This document shows, piece after piece, positions 33,895 to 43,500 of a stretch of DNA of 64,000 nt (the stretch's first letter is position 1; the number at the start of each line of letters is the position of its first letter). Made by a program: the position numbers and the translations under genes. The notes under the pieces were generated by a model. It had not been told where the DNA came from, made no database searches, and worked only from the letters and a program-made list of their open reading frames with translations. Source of the DNA: Pseudomonas silesiensis (GTDB taxonomy: Bacteria > Pseudomonadota > Gammaproteobacteria > Pseudomonadales > Pseudomonadaceae); contig NZ_CP014870.1 in assembly GCF_001661075.1 (NCBI RefSeq), positions 2,872,501 to 2,936,500 on the forward strand. The letters run 5' to 3'.

Positions 33895-34920
33895 TCAACG
33901 AAGGGTATCGGTTTTGTTCAGCCAGGCCAGCAGCGCCTGGTGGAATTTCGCCGGTTCTTCCATCTGCGGCGCATGGCCCATGCCGGGAAATTCGACCAGG
34001 GTCGACTGGGGAATCAGTTTCGCCACTTGCTTGCCGAGCACCGGGTAATGGCCGATTTTCGCCTTGACCTCGGGCGGCGCAAGGTCCTTGCCGATGGCCG
34101 TGGTGTCGGAAGTGCCGATCAGCAGCAGCGTCGGCATCTTCAAGTCCTTGAACTCGTAGTACACCGGTTGAGTGAAGATCATGTCGTAGATCAACGCCGA
34201 ATTCCACGCCACCTGAGTCTTGCCCGGCCCTTTGCTCAGGCCCGCGAGCATGTCCACCCAGCGGTCGAACTCGGGCTTCCAGCGGCCGTCATAGTAGGTG
34301 CTGCGCTCGTAGTCGCGGATGCCTTTGGCCGTGACCTTCAGTTCTCGCTCATACCATTGATCCACCGTGCGGTAGGGCACGCCGAGGGCTTTCCAGTCTT
34401 CCAGGCCGATGGGGTTGACCAGTGCCAATTGTTCGACCTGGTCGGGATACAGCAGCGCATAGCGGGTGGCGAGCATGCCTCCGGTGGAATGCCCGAGCAA
34501 GGTGGCCTTCTGGATGCCGAGGGCCTTGAGCAGTTGCTGGGTATTGGTCGCCAGTTGCTGGAAGCTGTATTGGTAGTTGTCCGGCTTGCTGGACGTACAG
34601 AAACCGATCTGGTCCGGGGCGATGACCCGGTAGCCGGCGTCGCTCAGGGTCTTGATCGAAGTGTCCCAGGTCGCGCCGCAGAAATTCTTGCCGTGAAGCA
34701 ACACGATGCTGCGCCCGTTGGCCTTGCCGTTGGCGGCGACGTCCATGTATCCCATCTGCAGGGTTTTGCCTTGGGACTGGAAGTCGAAGTGCTTGACGGT
34801 GTAGGGGTACTCGAAGCCTTGCAACTGTGGACCGTATTCCGGGCCTTCGGCATAAGCGATGACCGGCAGTGCGGCGGTCAGCATCAGGCTGGGCAGCCAG
34901 CGCGAGCGTCTCTGGGGCAT
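33895..34920 (-). CDS. Secreted alpha/beta hydrolase
   Basis: A 341-residue hydrolase with a signal peptide (MPQRRSRWLPSLMLTAALPVIAYA). The nucleophile elbow is GHSTGGM, the oxyanion strand VLLHGKNFCG, the acid probably the Asp in IGTSDTTAIG and the His in PGMGHAPQ. Substrate is unknown; relatives act on esters or lactones. GGAG precedes the ATG. It probably forms a two-gene unit with the D-2-hydroxyacid dehydrogenase. Confidence 0.83.
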   Translation of the reverse strand: MPQRRSRWLPSLMLTAALPVIAYAEGPEYGPQLQGFEYPYTVKHFDFQSQGKTLQMGYMDVAANGKANGRSIVLLHGKNFCGATWDTSIKTLSDAGYRVIAPDQIGFCTSSKPDNYQYSFQQLATNTQQLLKALGIQKATLLGHSTGGMLATRYALLYPDQVEQLALVNPIGLEDWKALGVPYRTVDQWYERELKVTAKGIRDYERSTYYDGRWKPEFDRWVDMLAGLSKGPGKTQVAWNSALIYDMIFTQPVYYEFKDLKMPTLLLIGTSDTTAIGKDLAPPEVKAKIGHYPVLGKQVAKLIPQSTLVEFPGMGHAPQMEEPAKFHQALLAWLNKTDTLR

Positions 34921-35005
34921 GGGTAAACTCCATTGGAAATCCGCCGATGCTGGATCGGCATGATTAGGGCGACATTAAACACAGGCAATCACGGCGCAAG
35001 ATCGT

Positions 35006-35440
35006 TCAACCCATCCAGCCCAATGTGGCCAGGGCCAGTACGCCATAGCGGGCGCCCTTGGCGAGGGTCACGATCAGCAGGAATCGCCCCAGCGGCTCGC
35101 GCATCACCCCGGCCACCAGGGTCAGCGGATCACCGATGACGGGCACCCAACTTAGCAGCAAGGACCAGTGACCGAAGCGCTGATAATGGATTCGGGCTTT
35201 ATCCAGATGGCGGGGACTGACCGGAAACCAGCGCCGATCCCGGAATCGCTCGATCCCACGGCCCAGCCACCAGTTCACCAGCGACCCCAGGACATTGCCC
35301 AGCGTGGCCACCGCCAGCAACAACCAGAGCCAGTACCGGTCGCTGACCAGCAAGCCCACCAGCAGCGCTTCGGACTGTAGCGGCAGCAGCGTCGCGGCAC
35401 CGAACGCGGCAAAGAACAGCCCGATGTACGCACCGGACAT
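35006..35440 (-). CDS. YqaA-type (DedA/SNARE-associated) membrane protein
   Basis: A 144-residue integral membrane protein with three to four helices. The family motifs are EALLVGLL, GNVLGSLVNWWLGRG and the re-entrant-like SWVPVIGDPLTLVAGVMR, typical of YqaA relatives of DedA proteins implicated in phospholipid flipping. Its ATG is embedded in the stop of the DUF411 gene (TGATG), so the two are coupled. Confidence 0.83.
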   Translation of the reverse strand: MSGAYIGLFFAAFGAATLLPLQSEALLVGLLVSDRYWLWLLLAVATLGNVLGSLVNWWLGRGIERFRDRRWFPVSPRHLDKARIHYQRFGHWSLLLSWVPVIGDPLTLVAGVMREPLGRFLLIVTLAKGARYGVLALATLGWMG

Positions 35441-35886
35441 CAATGGGCAGGGTAGTCCGCCACCACCACGTCAGTGCCGTCCTTTTTCAGGCCGATCACC
35501 TGATAGGCATCGCTCATGCCGTCCATTTCCATGCCAGGCGAACCCATGGGCATGCCGGGGGTGGCGACACCCAGCAGATCGTCGCGCTTGCTCAAGGCCA
35601 GTACCTGATCGGCGGGCACATGGCCTTCAACGAATTTGCCATTGATCAGGCCGGTATGGCACGACGACAGACGCGGCGGCACGCCGTGCTGTTGCTTGAA
35701 TTCGCTCATGTTGGTTTCGACGCGATCATCGACCTTGAAGCCGTTGGCTTCCAGATGGCTGATCCACTTCTTGCAGCAGCCGCAGTTGGCGTCGCGGTGG
35801 ACTTCGATCGGGATCAGGTCGGCGGCCTGGGCCAGGGAGGAAATGAACAGGGCGCTCAGGGCGGCCAGACGCAGATGGGTTCGCAT
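35440..35886 (-). CDS. DUF411 copper-associated periplasmic protein
   Basis: A 148-residue DUF411 protein with a signal peptide (MRTHLRLAALSALFISSLAQA). The metal-binding-type motif NCGCCKKW is at residues 34-41, with H75-type residues in SCHTGLINGKFVEGHVPA and a Met-rich segment (GMPMGSPGMEMDGM, about residues 109-122) suited to Cu(I) binding. DUF411 proteins are found in copper-resistance loci. It precedes the YqaA gene by a stop-start overlap. No Cue/Cop promoter was recognised. Confidence 0.84.
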   Translation of the reverse strand: MRTHLRLAALSALFISSLAQAADLIPIEVHRDANCGCCKKWISHLEANGFKVDDRVETNMSEFKQQHGVPPRLSSCHTGLINGKFVEGHVPADQVLALSKRDDLLGVATPGMPMGSPGMEMDGMSDAYQVIGLKKDGTDVVVADYPAH

Positions 35887-36149
35887 GGGGAGTCTCGTTT
35901 CGGGTTGCGGCCAGAAAAATGCATTCTGACCATTCTAAACAACTACGAGGCACGAGACTGTTTCGAATTAATACTGATTCGACGCATTGTAGGAAAATTC
36001 CCATGGTGATCGCCGCAAGAAGCCAAAACGCTTCATCGGCATGTAACATGAGACCCCGTTTGCAGCCCCCATCCCGATAAACACCAGGGGCCTGGCTTGC
36101 ATGCGTACACAACATTTTTCAGCTTCACGCACACATTCAGGAAATGGCA

Positions 36150-36338
36150 ATGACTCAGTCGCAACGTTTGAAATACTCGATTCTGATCTCCCTGGTCGTG
36201 CTGGGCATCATGTTCGGCCTTTCTTATCTGCAGAACACCGGCGTCATCGACGAAAAGCTGTTCCAGTACATCGCCATTGGCGTAGCGGTGCTGGTGGTGG
36301 TGATCAATGGCGTGATGCGCCGCAAGGTCAAGCCCTGA
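36150..36338 (+). CDS. Small membrane protein
   Basis: A 62-residue protein with two predicted helices (YSILISLVVLGIMFGLSYL and FQYIAIGVAVLVVVINGVM) and a basic C terminus (RRKVKP). The ATG at 36150 lies 7 bases after AGGAA; the ATG at 36144 is too close. It is a single gene of unknown function. Confidence 0.65.
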   Translation: MTQSQRLKYSILISLVVLGIMFGLSYLQNTGVIDEKLFQYIAIGVAVLVVVINGVMRRKVKP

Positions 36339-36357
36339 GCGACGCCCATCGGCCGGG

Positions 36358-36729
36358 TTACTCGTGGTGGAGAACGGCGGCGGCCTGTGGATGCAGGCTG
36401 TAGCTCTTGTCTGGATTGAGGGTGATCACGCCTTCGCCGCACAGACGCTTCAACACTTCCCGCACACTGAGAAATGACAGCGGGATGTCCAGGTCCAGCA
36501 AGTGACTGTGCACGCCTCGCACCCCCAGGCTGCGGTCGCTGTCGGCGGCGGTGAGCAAGGCGTCGATGACCTTCAGGCGAATCAGGCTGGTGCGCAGGCC
36601 AAAGCTCTTGAGCAGGAACCTGATCCGCTCGTTGCCGTGGCGCTCGGTGCGTTGATCGAAAACGCCGGAGCCCATGGCGGTGCTCTTTGGCGCAGTACTA
36701 CCGTCCGTTGGCAGTTGCGAGTTGTACAT
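36358..36729 (-). CDS. Fur-like winged-helix protein lacking the metal domain
   Basis: A 123-residue protein, named in some pseudomonad annotations as Fe2+/Zn2+ uptake regulation protein. Residues about 38-112 match the Fur winged helix (SFGLRTSLIRLKVIDALL, LSFLSVREVLKRLCGEGVI), but the C-terminal dimerisation and metal-binding domain of Fur is missing, as are its Cys and His ligands. AAGGAG precedes the ATG. It might bind DNA constitutively or modulate Fur family partners; function is unproven. Confidence 0.7.
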   Translation of the reverse strand: MYNSQLPTDGSTAPKSTAMGSGVFDQRTERHGNERIRFLLKSFGLRTSLIRLKVIDALLTAADSDRSLGVRGVHSHLLDLDIPLSFLSVREVLKRLCGEGVITLNPDKSYSLHPQAAAVLHHE

Positions 36730-36888
36730 GCAAAAACTCCTTATCAGAGCCTGAACCGGAAAATGTGATGGGTGCTCTCAATCAATAAGACGGATGAGCC
36801 GGGCAAATCATGAAGGCTCGAATGTAGAAATTTTGTCGGCATCGCGTCGGCGCTAAGTCCGACGCCCTGATGGCGGGGGTCAACGCCC

Positions 36889-36911
36889 TAAATTTTTTTC
36901 GTTCGCTTCGT
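36889..36911 (+). promoter_or_regulatory. PvdS iron-starvation box upstream of pvdQ
   Basis: TAAAT at 36889-36893 and CGT at 36909-36911 match the -35 and -10 elements recognised by the pyoverdine sigma factor PvdS; the spacing of 15 is close to the usual 16-17. The box is 70 bases upstream of the pvdQ start. Confidence 0.6.
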
Positions 36912-36980
36912 CTTTAGGGGGAGGCACAATGCGTGCAACGACGCAGGGTGTGACCTTCGTTTTTACGATCAGGAGCGAGC

Positions 36981-39323
36981 GTGATTATTTCCAGGCAGTT
37001 AACCAGGTTGAGCCTTGCCGCGGTGTTGGTGGGCTTGAGTCTTGCGGCAAACGCGCGCAGTCAACCGGAGCAGGCGACTGCCGATATCCGCCGCACCAGT
37101 TTTGGCGTACCGCATATCCGCGCCGAGAACGAGCGTGGCCTCGGCTATGGCATCGGCTATGCCTACGCCCAGGACAACCTGTGCCTGCTGGCCAATGAAA
37201 TCACCACGGTAAATGGCGAACGATCCCGCTATTTCGGCCCGGATCAATTCACCGTTGAAGAACGGGAGAACCGGGTCAGCGATGTGTTTTTCAGCTGGTT
37301 GAACACCCCTAAGGCCGTCGATGCATTCTGGCAGGCGCAACCCCCGGAAATCCGTCAGCTCATGGACGGGTATGTGGCCGGTTACAACCGCGCCCTGAAA
37401 GAGCGTCGGTCCCAGGGTTTGCCGCAGCAATGCCAGGGCGACTGGGTGCGGGAGATCACGCCCCAGGACCTGGTCAAGTTGACCCGTCGCCTGCTGGTCG
37501 AAGGCGGGGTCGGGCAATTCGCCGAAGCCTTGGCCGGGGCCACCCCACCCCAAGCCACGGCTCAGACAGCCGCCCCTGGGTCGTTCCAGGTCGCCGATTC
37601 GCGTATGCAGCGCTTTGCCCTGGATCGGGGCAGCAACGCGGTGGCGGTGGGCAGCGAGCGCTCTTTCAATGGCCGCGGCATGTTGCTGGCCAATCCGCAT
37701 TTCCCCTGGGTCGGCGGGATGCGCTTCTACCAGATGCACCTGACCATTCCCGGCAAGCTGGACGTCATGGGCGCCGCGTTGCCCGGGCTGCCGATGATCA
37801 ACATCGGTTTCAACCAGCACCTGGCCTGGACCCACACCGTGGACTCGTCCAGGCATTTCACCCTGTATCGTCTGCAGCTCGATCCCAAGGATGCAACCCG
37901 CTACCTGCTCGATGGCAAGTCGTTGCCGATGCAGCAGCAGACGGTGACCGTGAACGTGAAGCAGCCGGACGGCCAGACCCGGGCGGTGTCCCATGTGGTC
38001 TACAGTTCGCAATTCGGCCCGATCGTGCAGTGGCCGGGGAAGCTCGACTGGGACCGTCAGTTCGCCTATAGCTTGCGCGACGCCAACCTGGATAACGATC
38101 GGGTGCTGCAGCAGTGGTACGCGATGAACCGTGCCGACAGCCTCAAGGCATTGCAGGCCTCGGTCCACAAGATCCAGGGCATCCCCTGGGTCAACACCCT
38201 GGCGGCGGACGATCAGGGGCAGACGCTGTACATGAACCTGTCGGTGGTGCCGAACGTCAATGCCGACAAACTGGCCAAGTGCAGTGATCCCCGGGCCGGG
38301 TTGCAGATGATCGTGCTCGACGGGTCCAACAGTGCCTGCGCCTGGGACATCGATCCGCAGGCTGCGCAACAAGGCATTTATGCGGCTGACCGATTGCCGC
38401 AACTGTTGCGCAAGGACTTCGTGCAGCACGCCAACGATTCGGCGTGGATGGCCAACCCGGCACAACCGCTCACCGGTTTCTCGCCGCTGATCAGCCAGGA
38501 CAGCCAGCCTTTGGGCCTGCGTTCACGCTTTGCCCTGGAGCGCCTGGCGACCTTGAGCAAGGCCGGCCCGATTGCAGCGGCGGACCTGCAGCGAATGGTC
38601 CTGGACGACCAGGTGTATCAGGCCACTCAAGTGATGCCGGACCTGTTGCAATTCTGCGCGGCAGGCTTGGGAACCGATGCGCCAACGCTGGCAGCGTTAT
38701 GTGACAGCCTCAAGACCTGGGACCTCCGTGCGAATCTCGACAGCGGCGTAGGGTTTGTGCATTTCCAGAACATTATGGAGGTGCTCCAGCAATTACCGGA
38801 TGTCTGGCGTGTCGGGTTCGATCCAGAAGATCCGCAACACACCCCGCGCGGCCTGGCGGTCGATCACCCGGACGTCGCCAAAGCGCTGCGCGAGGCGATG
38901 CTGGTATCGGTAGAGCAGGTCAATCAGGCGGGTCTCAAGGCTGACAGTCGCTGGGGTGATATTCAGGTGGTCAGCAGTGGCGGCCAGCAGACACCGATTC
39001 ACGGCGGCCCCGGTACCCTGGGGGTCTACAACGCCATCCAGAGCGTGCCGAGAACTGACGGTAAACGCGAAGTCGTCAGCGGCACCAGCTATTTGCAAGT
39101 GGTGACCTTCGATGACCAGGGGCCACAGGCTCAGGGACTGCTGGCCTTCTCGCTGTCCAGTGACCCGGAGTCGAAGTACTCCCGGGACCAGACCCTGGCG
39201 TTCTCGAAGAAACAGTTGAGTGTGTTGCCGTTCACCGAGCAGCAGATCACGGCGGACCCGCAGTATCAGACCCTGACCCTTCGCGAGCAGGATGAAAAAG
39301 CCGGGAAGATGGCCAAACAGTAA
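36981..39323 (+). CDS. pvdQ: Acyl-homoserine-lactone / pyoverdine acylase
   Basis: A 780-residue Ntn hydrolase close to P. aeruginosa PvdQ along its length. It has a signal peptide (residues 1-25) and an alpha chain with [22 protein letters not shown]. Self-cleavage occurs at G217-S218 ([12 protein letters not shown]), releasing the beta chain with catalytic S218. PvdQ removes the myristoyl/myristoleic chain from the pyoverdine precursor in the periplasm and degrades long-chain acyl-homoserine lactones. The start is GTG at 36981 with AGGAG upstream. A hairpin terminator follows. Confidence 0.92.
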   Translation: MIISRQLTRLSLAAVLVGLSLAANARSQPEQATADIRRTSFGVPHIRAENERGLGYGIGYAYAQDNLCLLANEITTVNGERSRYFGPDQFTVEERENRVSDVFFSWLNTPKAVDAFWQAQPPEIRQLMDGYVAGYNRALKERRSQGLPQQCQGDWVREITPQDLVKLTRRLLVEGGVGQFAEALAGATPPQATAQTAAPGSFQVADSRMQRFALDRGSNAVAVGSERSFNGRGMLLANPHFPWVGGMRFYQMHLTIPGKLDVMGAALPGLPMINIGFNQHLAWTHTVDSSRHFTLYRLQLDPKDATRYLLDGKSLPMQQQTVTVNVKQPDGQTRAVSHVVYSSQFGPIVQWPGKLDWDRQFAYSLRDANLDNDRVLQQWYAMNRADSLKALQASVHKIQGIPWVNTLAADDQGQTLYMNLSVVPNVNADKLAKCSDPRAGLQMIVLDGSNSACAWDIDPQAAQQGIYAADRLPQLLRKDFVQHANDSAWMANPAQPLTGFSPLISQDSQPLGLRSRFALERLATLSKAGPIAAADLQRMVLDDQVYQATQVMPDLLQFCAAGLGTDAPTLAALCDSLKTWDLRANLDSGVGFVHFQNIMEVLQQLPDVWRVGFDPEDPQHTPRGLAVDHPDVAKALREAMLVSVEQVNQAGLKADSRWGDIQVVSSGGQQTPIHGGPGTLGVYNAIQSVPRTDGKREVVSGTSYLQVVTFDDQGPQAQGLLAFSLSSDPESKYSRDQTLAFSKKQLSVLPFTEQQITADPQYQTLTLREQDEKAGKMAKQ

Positions 39324-39350
39324 AACGATTGGTACTGGAGTGAAGAATGG

Positions 39351-39380
39351 AGGCCGCACCCCCGCAAGGGCTGCGGCCTT
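39351..39380. terminator. Terminator hairpin between pvdQ and fpvR-like gene
   Basis: AGGCCGCA and TGCGGCCTT pair around a CCC/GGG-extended loop; the structure lies directly between the convergent stops. T-rich sequence follows only loosely. Confidence 0.65.
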
Positions 39381-40381
39381 CAGCTTTTCGGAGGCTGTTG
39401 CGGAATGGCGTTGAGGACCGGGTTGCCGTCCTTGTTGCGGGTCAGGTAGACCGGCAGCACCTTGGGCAGGGACGCCACCAGGCTATTGAGTTCCTTGATG
39501 TTGTAGATGCCGCCGAGGCGGATCGAGCCGGTACTGTTGTCGGCCAGCATCAGCGGCTTGTCCAGGTAGCGATTGATCAAGGGCAGGGCATCGGACAGCG
39601 CCAGATCATCGAGCACCAGTTTGCCGCTGCGCCAGGCCAATGAATTATCGTTGGCGTAGGTCTGGCTGATCTGCGGGGTGAAGTCGCCGTGTTTATAACG
39701 CGCCTGCATCGCGGGTCCGAGACGCAAGCCATCGCCCGGAAGATCATCGTTGCTGGTTACCAAAACCGAACCCTCAATCAGGTTGACTCGCACCTGATCC
39801 TCATACATCCAGACGTTGAATTGAGTGCCGGTGACCCGAATCCTGCCATCCGCTGCCCTGACGATGAAGGGGTGAGCGGTGTCGTGACTGACGCTGAAAA
39901 AAGCTTCGCCCTTATCCAGCGTGACCCGACGATGATCCTTGTAGTTGCTGAACGTCAGCTCACTGCCCAGGTTCAGCTCCACCCGACTGCCATCGCTCAG
40001 GGTGACCTGACGAACCGTATCGCCGGCTTCGAAGTGCTGGTAGGCATCGGGAAGCCAACCGAGGTTCCAGCCGCTATAGGCGGCCAGTGGCAACGCCAGG
40101 GCACACACGGCGGCGGCGATGCCGACCGTGCGCCAAGGCGTTGCAGGTTTGATCCGGACCGCGGGCACGATGGCGTCGGGACGAGGCAAATCCCCAGCGA
40201 CTTCCCAAATGTCCAGCATGGCCTCGTACTCGACCGCATGAAGCGGATGAGCATCACGCCATTGTTCGAACGCCAGGCGCTCTTGCGCAGTGCAGTCGCT
40301 GGCGTGCAGACGCATGCACCAGTGCGCAGCGGCATCGGTGATGGCGTCATATTGGGCTTGCGAGAGAGGGCTTTCGGTCAT
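39380..40381 (-). CDS. FecR-family anti-sigma factor (FpvR-like)
   Basis: A 333-residue sigma regulator. Residues 1-85 form the cytoplasmic anti-sigma domain (AAHWCMRLHASDCTAQERLAFEQWRDAHP), one membrane helix is at about 90-110, and the periplasmic FecR domain follows (FEAGDTVRQVTLSDGSRVEL, HPFIVRAADGRIRVTGTQFNVW) with a C-terminal STN-binding part. Next to pvdQ, FpvR, which controls PvdS and FpvI in P. aeruginosa, is the natural identity. No ECF sigma gene is adjacent. AGGATGA precedes the ATG. Confidence 0.8.
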   Translation of the reverse strand: MTESPLSQAQYDAITDAAAHWCMRLHASDCTAQERLAFEQWRDAHPLHAVEYEAMLDIWEVAGDLPRPDAIVPAVRIKPATPWRTVGIAAAVCALALPLAAYSGWNLGWLPDAYQHFEAGDTVRQVTLSDGSRVELNLGSELTFSNYKDHRRVTLDKGEAFFSVSHDTAHPFIVRAADGRIRVTGTQFNVWMYEDQVRVNLIEGSVLVTSNDDLPGDGLRLGPAMQARYKHGDFTPQISQTYANDNSLAWRSGKLVLDDLALSDALPLINRYLDKPLMLADNSTGSIRLGGIYNIKELNSLVASLPKVLPVYLTRNKDGNPVLNAIPQQPPKS

Positions 40382-40438
40382 TGACTCATCCTGATTTCCT
40401 GCATTCTAACCTTGAGCGAAGTCGGCGAGAACAACCGT

Positions 40439-40506
40439 CATGGCAATTACCCATCAAACAGGAATGTTTTTTACTTAAACATCCTGAAAAACCGGTAGTT
40501 GCCATG
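40439..40506. repeat. Nested double inverted repeat
   Basis: The outer arms CATGGCAATTACC (40439-40451) and GGTAGTTGCCATG (40494-40506) pair with one mismatch. The inner arms CAGGAATGTTT (40459-40469) and AAACATCCTG (40477-40486) also pair. It lies between the toxin gene's 3' end and the FecR gene start. It may be an RNA structure, a small non-autonomous insertion or an operator. Confidence 0.6.
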
Positions 40507-40552
40507 CAGCGTCCATAAAAAGAGTGAAAAAATAATCAAAAACTTTTGGTTT

Positions 40553-43500
40553 TCAAGGCAAGACTGCCGGTGTAACCGGTACGGGATCCAGTTGCCGGCC
40601 CATTTCACAGATGAGCATCGCAACCGAGTCCGCATTGCTCAGAATCGTATCTATCCGTAAATGCGGTTTCACACGGTCCAGGAAGGCGGTTCGGGCGTCT
40701 TTCAATGTTTTGGTACCGGTAATTTTCATTGTCTGCTTGGCGATATGAGCGGTTTCGGGAATGGAATCCAGGCTTTCCCATAAGCCCGTAGACTTGTTCT
40801 TTCGGGCAAATAACGCTCCACGGGGCGTTGCCATCGACAAGGCGTCACGCTGGATTCGTTCAGATTTTGCTTTCAACTTCGATCCGGCTTGCGTGGCAGT
40901 GTCGATGAGATCGGTGAAGGGGAGTCTTGCCTCCAGATAGGCGATGTCGATCGTCTTGGCGAAATGGTGTGAAAACTCATGGATAAACGTCACTGCCTGG
41001 GCATGCGCATCGACCTCGAAATGTTGCGGCACAAAGAACTTGTAGTCATCGAGTTCCGGATCGAAGAAGGCATCTGAGAAGTACACTCTTTTTTGCATGT
41101 CGGTTTGGATGGTAAATGCAATCACATTGTCTTCCGGTGAAGTGTTGAAACCGACGACGAACCTTTTGGTATCGAGATCGTCCAGCCCCGGATCCACCAG
41201 CGCCTGGCAGATTGGCACGATAACTTTTTTGATTTTGTCCAGAATTGAGGTGTCGATTGTGCTCACGTCAAAAAACTTTTTCAGATAGGTGTCAAGTCGG
41301 GTGCCTGGAGCGGCGGTACGCAACTGTGTGAAGTTGTGAAGGCAATTAAAGGCGTAGTACCTGGCCAAATCCATTGCTTGCACGATAGTCTGGGCTTTGG
41401 CGGGATATTTACGACGTATTTCATCCATCCCTTGTGCTTCGATGTTGAACGATGCCGTTGCAATCCAACGGGTTGTGACATTGTTCGCGAAACGGGATAT
41501 TGCCTTGCCATAGTGAATGGATTGCGGGTCCGCAGCGAGTACCAGATGAGGACCAGGGGCTTTTTCCAGAAAGGGGCCCTTTTGCGTGTCGTTCATCATG
41601 CGCCAGGCTCCACCGTGTTTTGCGACGCGATAGACTTTGCCCAGAACAGGGGCGAAGTGATGGGTTGTCGTAGGGTCGCGATAGGTGCCCTCCGTTGCAT
41701 CTTTCTGAAACTTTTCCAGATCGACAGTCGGCGATTCATACGCTTGCGCTGTTGTCCGGCTCGCGGAGGTGGTGTTGATGGATGACCACTGCGGCGCAAC
41801 GACAGGTTGTTCTGCGGGGGGGGCTGTCAGGATGACTGGCGCAGGGGTAGAGGCTGGATTTTCCTGCATCATCCGCCCAAGGGTGATCATCTGCGCCGCA
41901 CCAGAGACGAAGGATTTGAATGCGTGTTTCCAGTGTTGGTCTTGCAGCGCCTCTGCCGAGTCCTTGAAATCCTTGTAGGCTTGCCACAGAAACAGACCAC
42001 AGGACAATTTGCCAGGCAAGAATCCAGACAGCAGCTTGATTCCGGAACTGAACAGCTCCTTGGCTTTTTCCCAATCGGTTCGCGCGGTAACCGTGGATTG
42101 ACTGCCCAGCATCTGCTTGAGCAGCAGGATGTTGTCTTGGAATAGACGCTCCAGCACATTCCCGGTAATGGGATTTGAAGCGAGGGTCATTTCCGTGGTT
42201 TCGCCCACGGTGGATTCAAGCAGATTTTGAAACGTCGCCCGGGACGATTCGGGCAGGCGCCGGATCAACAGGTCCTGCAATGGCCCTGGGGTATTGAGTG
42301 CGCCAAGCAGTCCGGTCTCGGTCTCGAACTCGGTGAAGGGTGGCCCGACAAAATAGGGCGCGTAGAGCACCTGCCGACCGGCCACGTCTTTGCCCGGGCT
42401 GATCAGGTACATCCCCAGTGCGTCGACGGCTGTGGCACCGGCCGTGGAGATCAACTGCAGCGGGCGGATGATAGCGTCTGCCCCTTTAACCGCGGCCCGT
42501 GCCGTGGCATTGGGCATGTCCAATAGCTGCTCGATTGCGTCGAACGCCTGCTCCGACAGTTGCTCTTGCAGTTTAAGCGCGTGGGCCTCTTGCAACAGGT
42601 GCCAGGGCAACTGCTGGAAGTAGCGCAGTTTTCGCGCTTTGGCAGCGTCGCTATCACCCGACAATTGTTCCGAGAGCAACTGCTCATACACTGACTTGAT
42701 GTTCAGCTGTAACAGCAGCTGCTTGACAGCCTCGGTATCCATCTCGTTCGGAAGCGGTTTTGAGGTCGTCGAGGCGATGGTAAAACCTGTTCCCTGGAGC
42801 ACATTGACGTGATTCAGGGCAAATTCGGTCAATGTTTGTGCAGGGCCGGCGATGGCTAACCCAGGAGTGACCTTGACATGATCGGGGTCAATGAAATTGC
42901 CCTGGAAGCGGGTTTTTTGCAGGGACACCAGTTGCTCGTGGACATAGATAGCCAGGGTTTTTATGCCATGTAGATAATCTTTACACTCCGACAGGCTATG
43001 GCGGTGTTGCTCCATAATTTCGACATGTTTTTGCTGTTCCCCCAGCGATGCCATTCCCAGCCAGGCCGGCAAAGTCTGGCGGGTTGCAATGGCCTTGCCA
43101 ATATCCTTGGCTCGCTGCAGATTGGTGCAGATGGGTTGCTGCTTAAGTGCGTTCAGGGCTTTTGTCTGTTTCGTTTCTGTCAGTTTCAGCGCGCGAACCT
43201 GGTCGCAAACCGCCAGAAAGTGATCGATGGCCGTCTGCTGACGATGGAGCAGCAGATTATTTTCGATCTGACGAAAATTACCCAATTCGTACGTTTTATG
43301 GAACATGCGCTCGGCAGGCAGGAGATTTTCAAGCAGCATCAGCCGCTTGATCGGGTCAAGCAGGCGTCGTTGCAGCTCGGTCCTGGCCGTGGCGACCGAT
43401 TCAAAGGCCTCCAACCCAAGCGCCGGGGTCCAGAGAATCGCCCGGCCGGAATTCTGTGTATCCAGGCCGCCGCGTTCGGTGAGCATGAAACAATGGTGCA

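Noticed and set aside
36999..38465. 488-codon open frame on the minus strand of pvdQ
   Set aside because: It is antisense to a clear pvdQ and consists of the shadow translation of a GC-rich gene; no homology or ribosome binding site.
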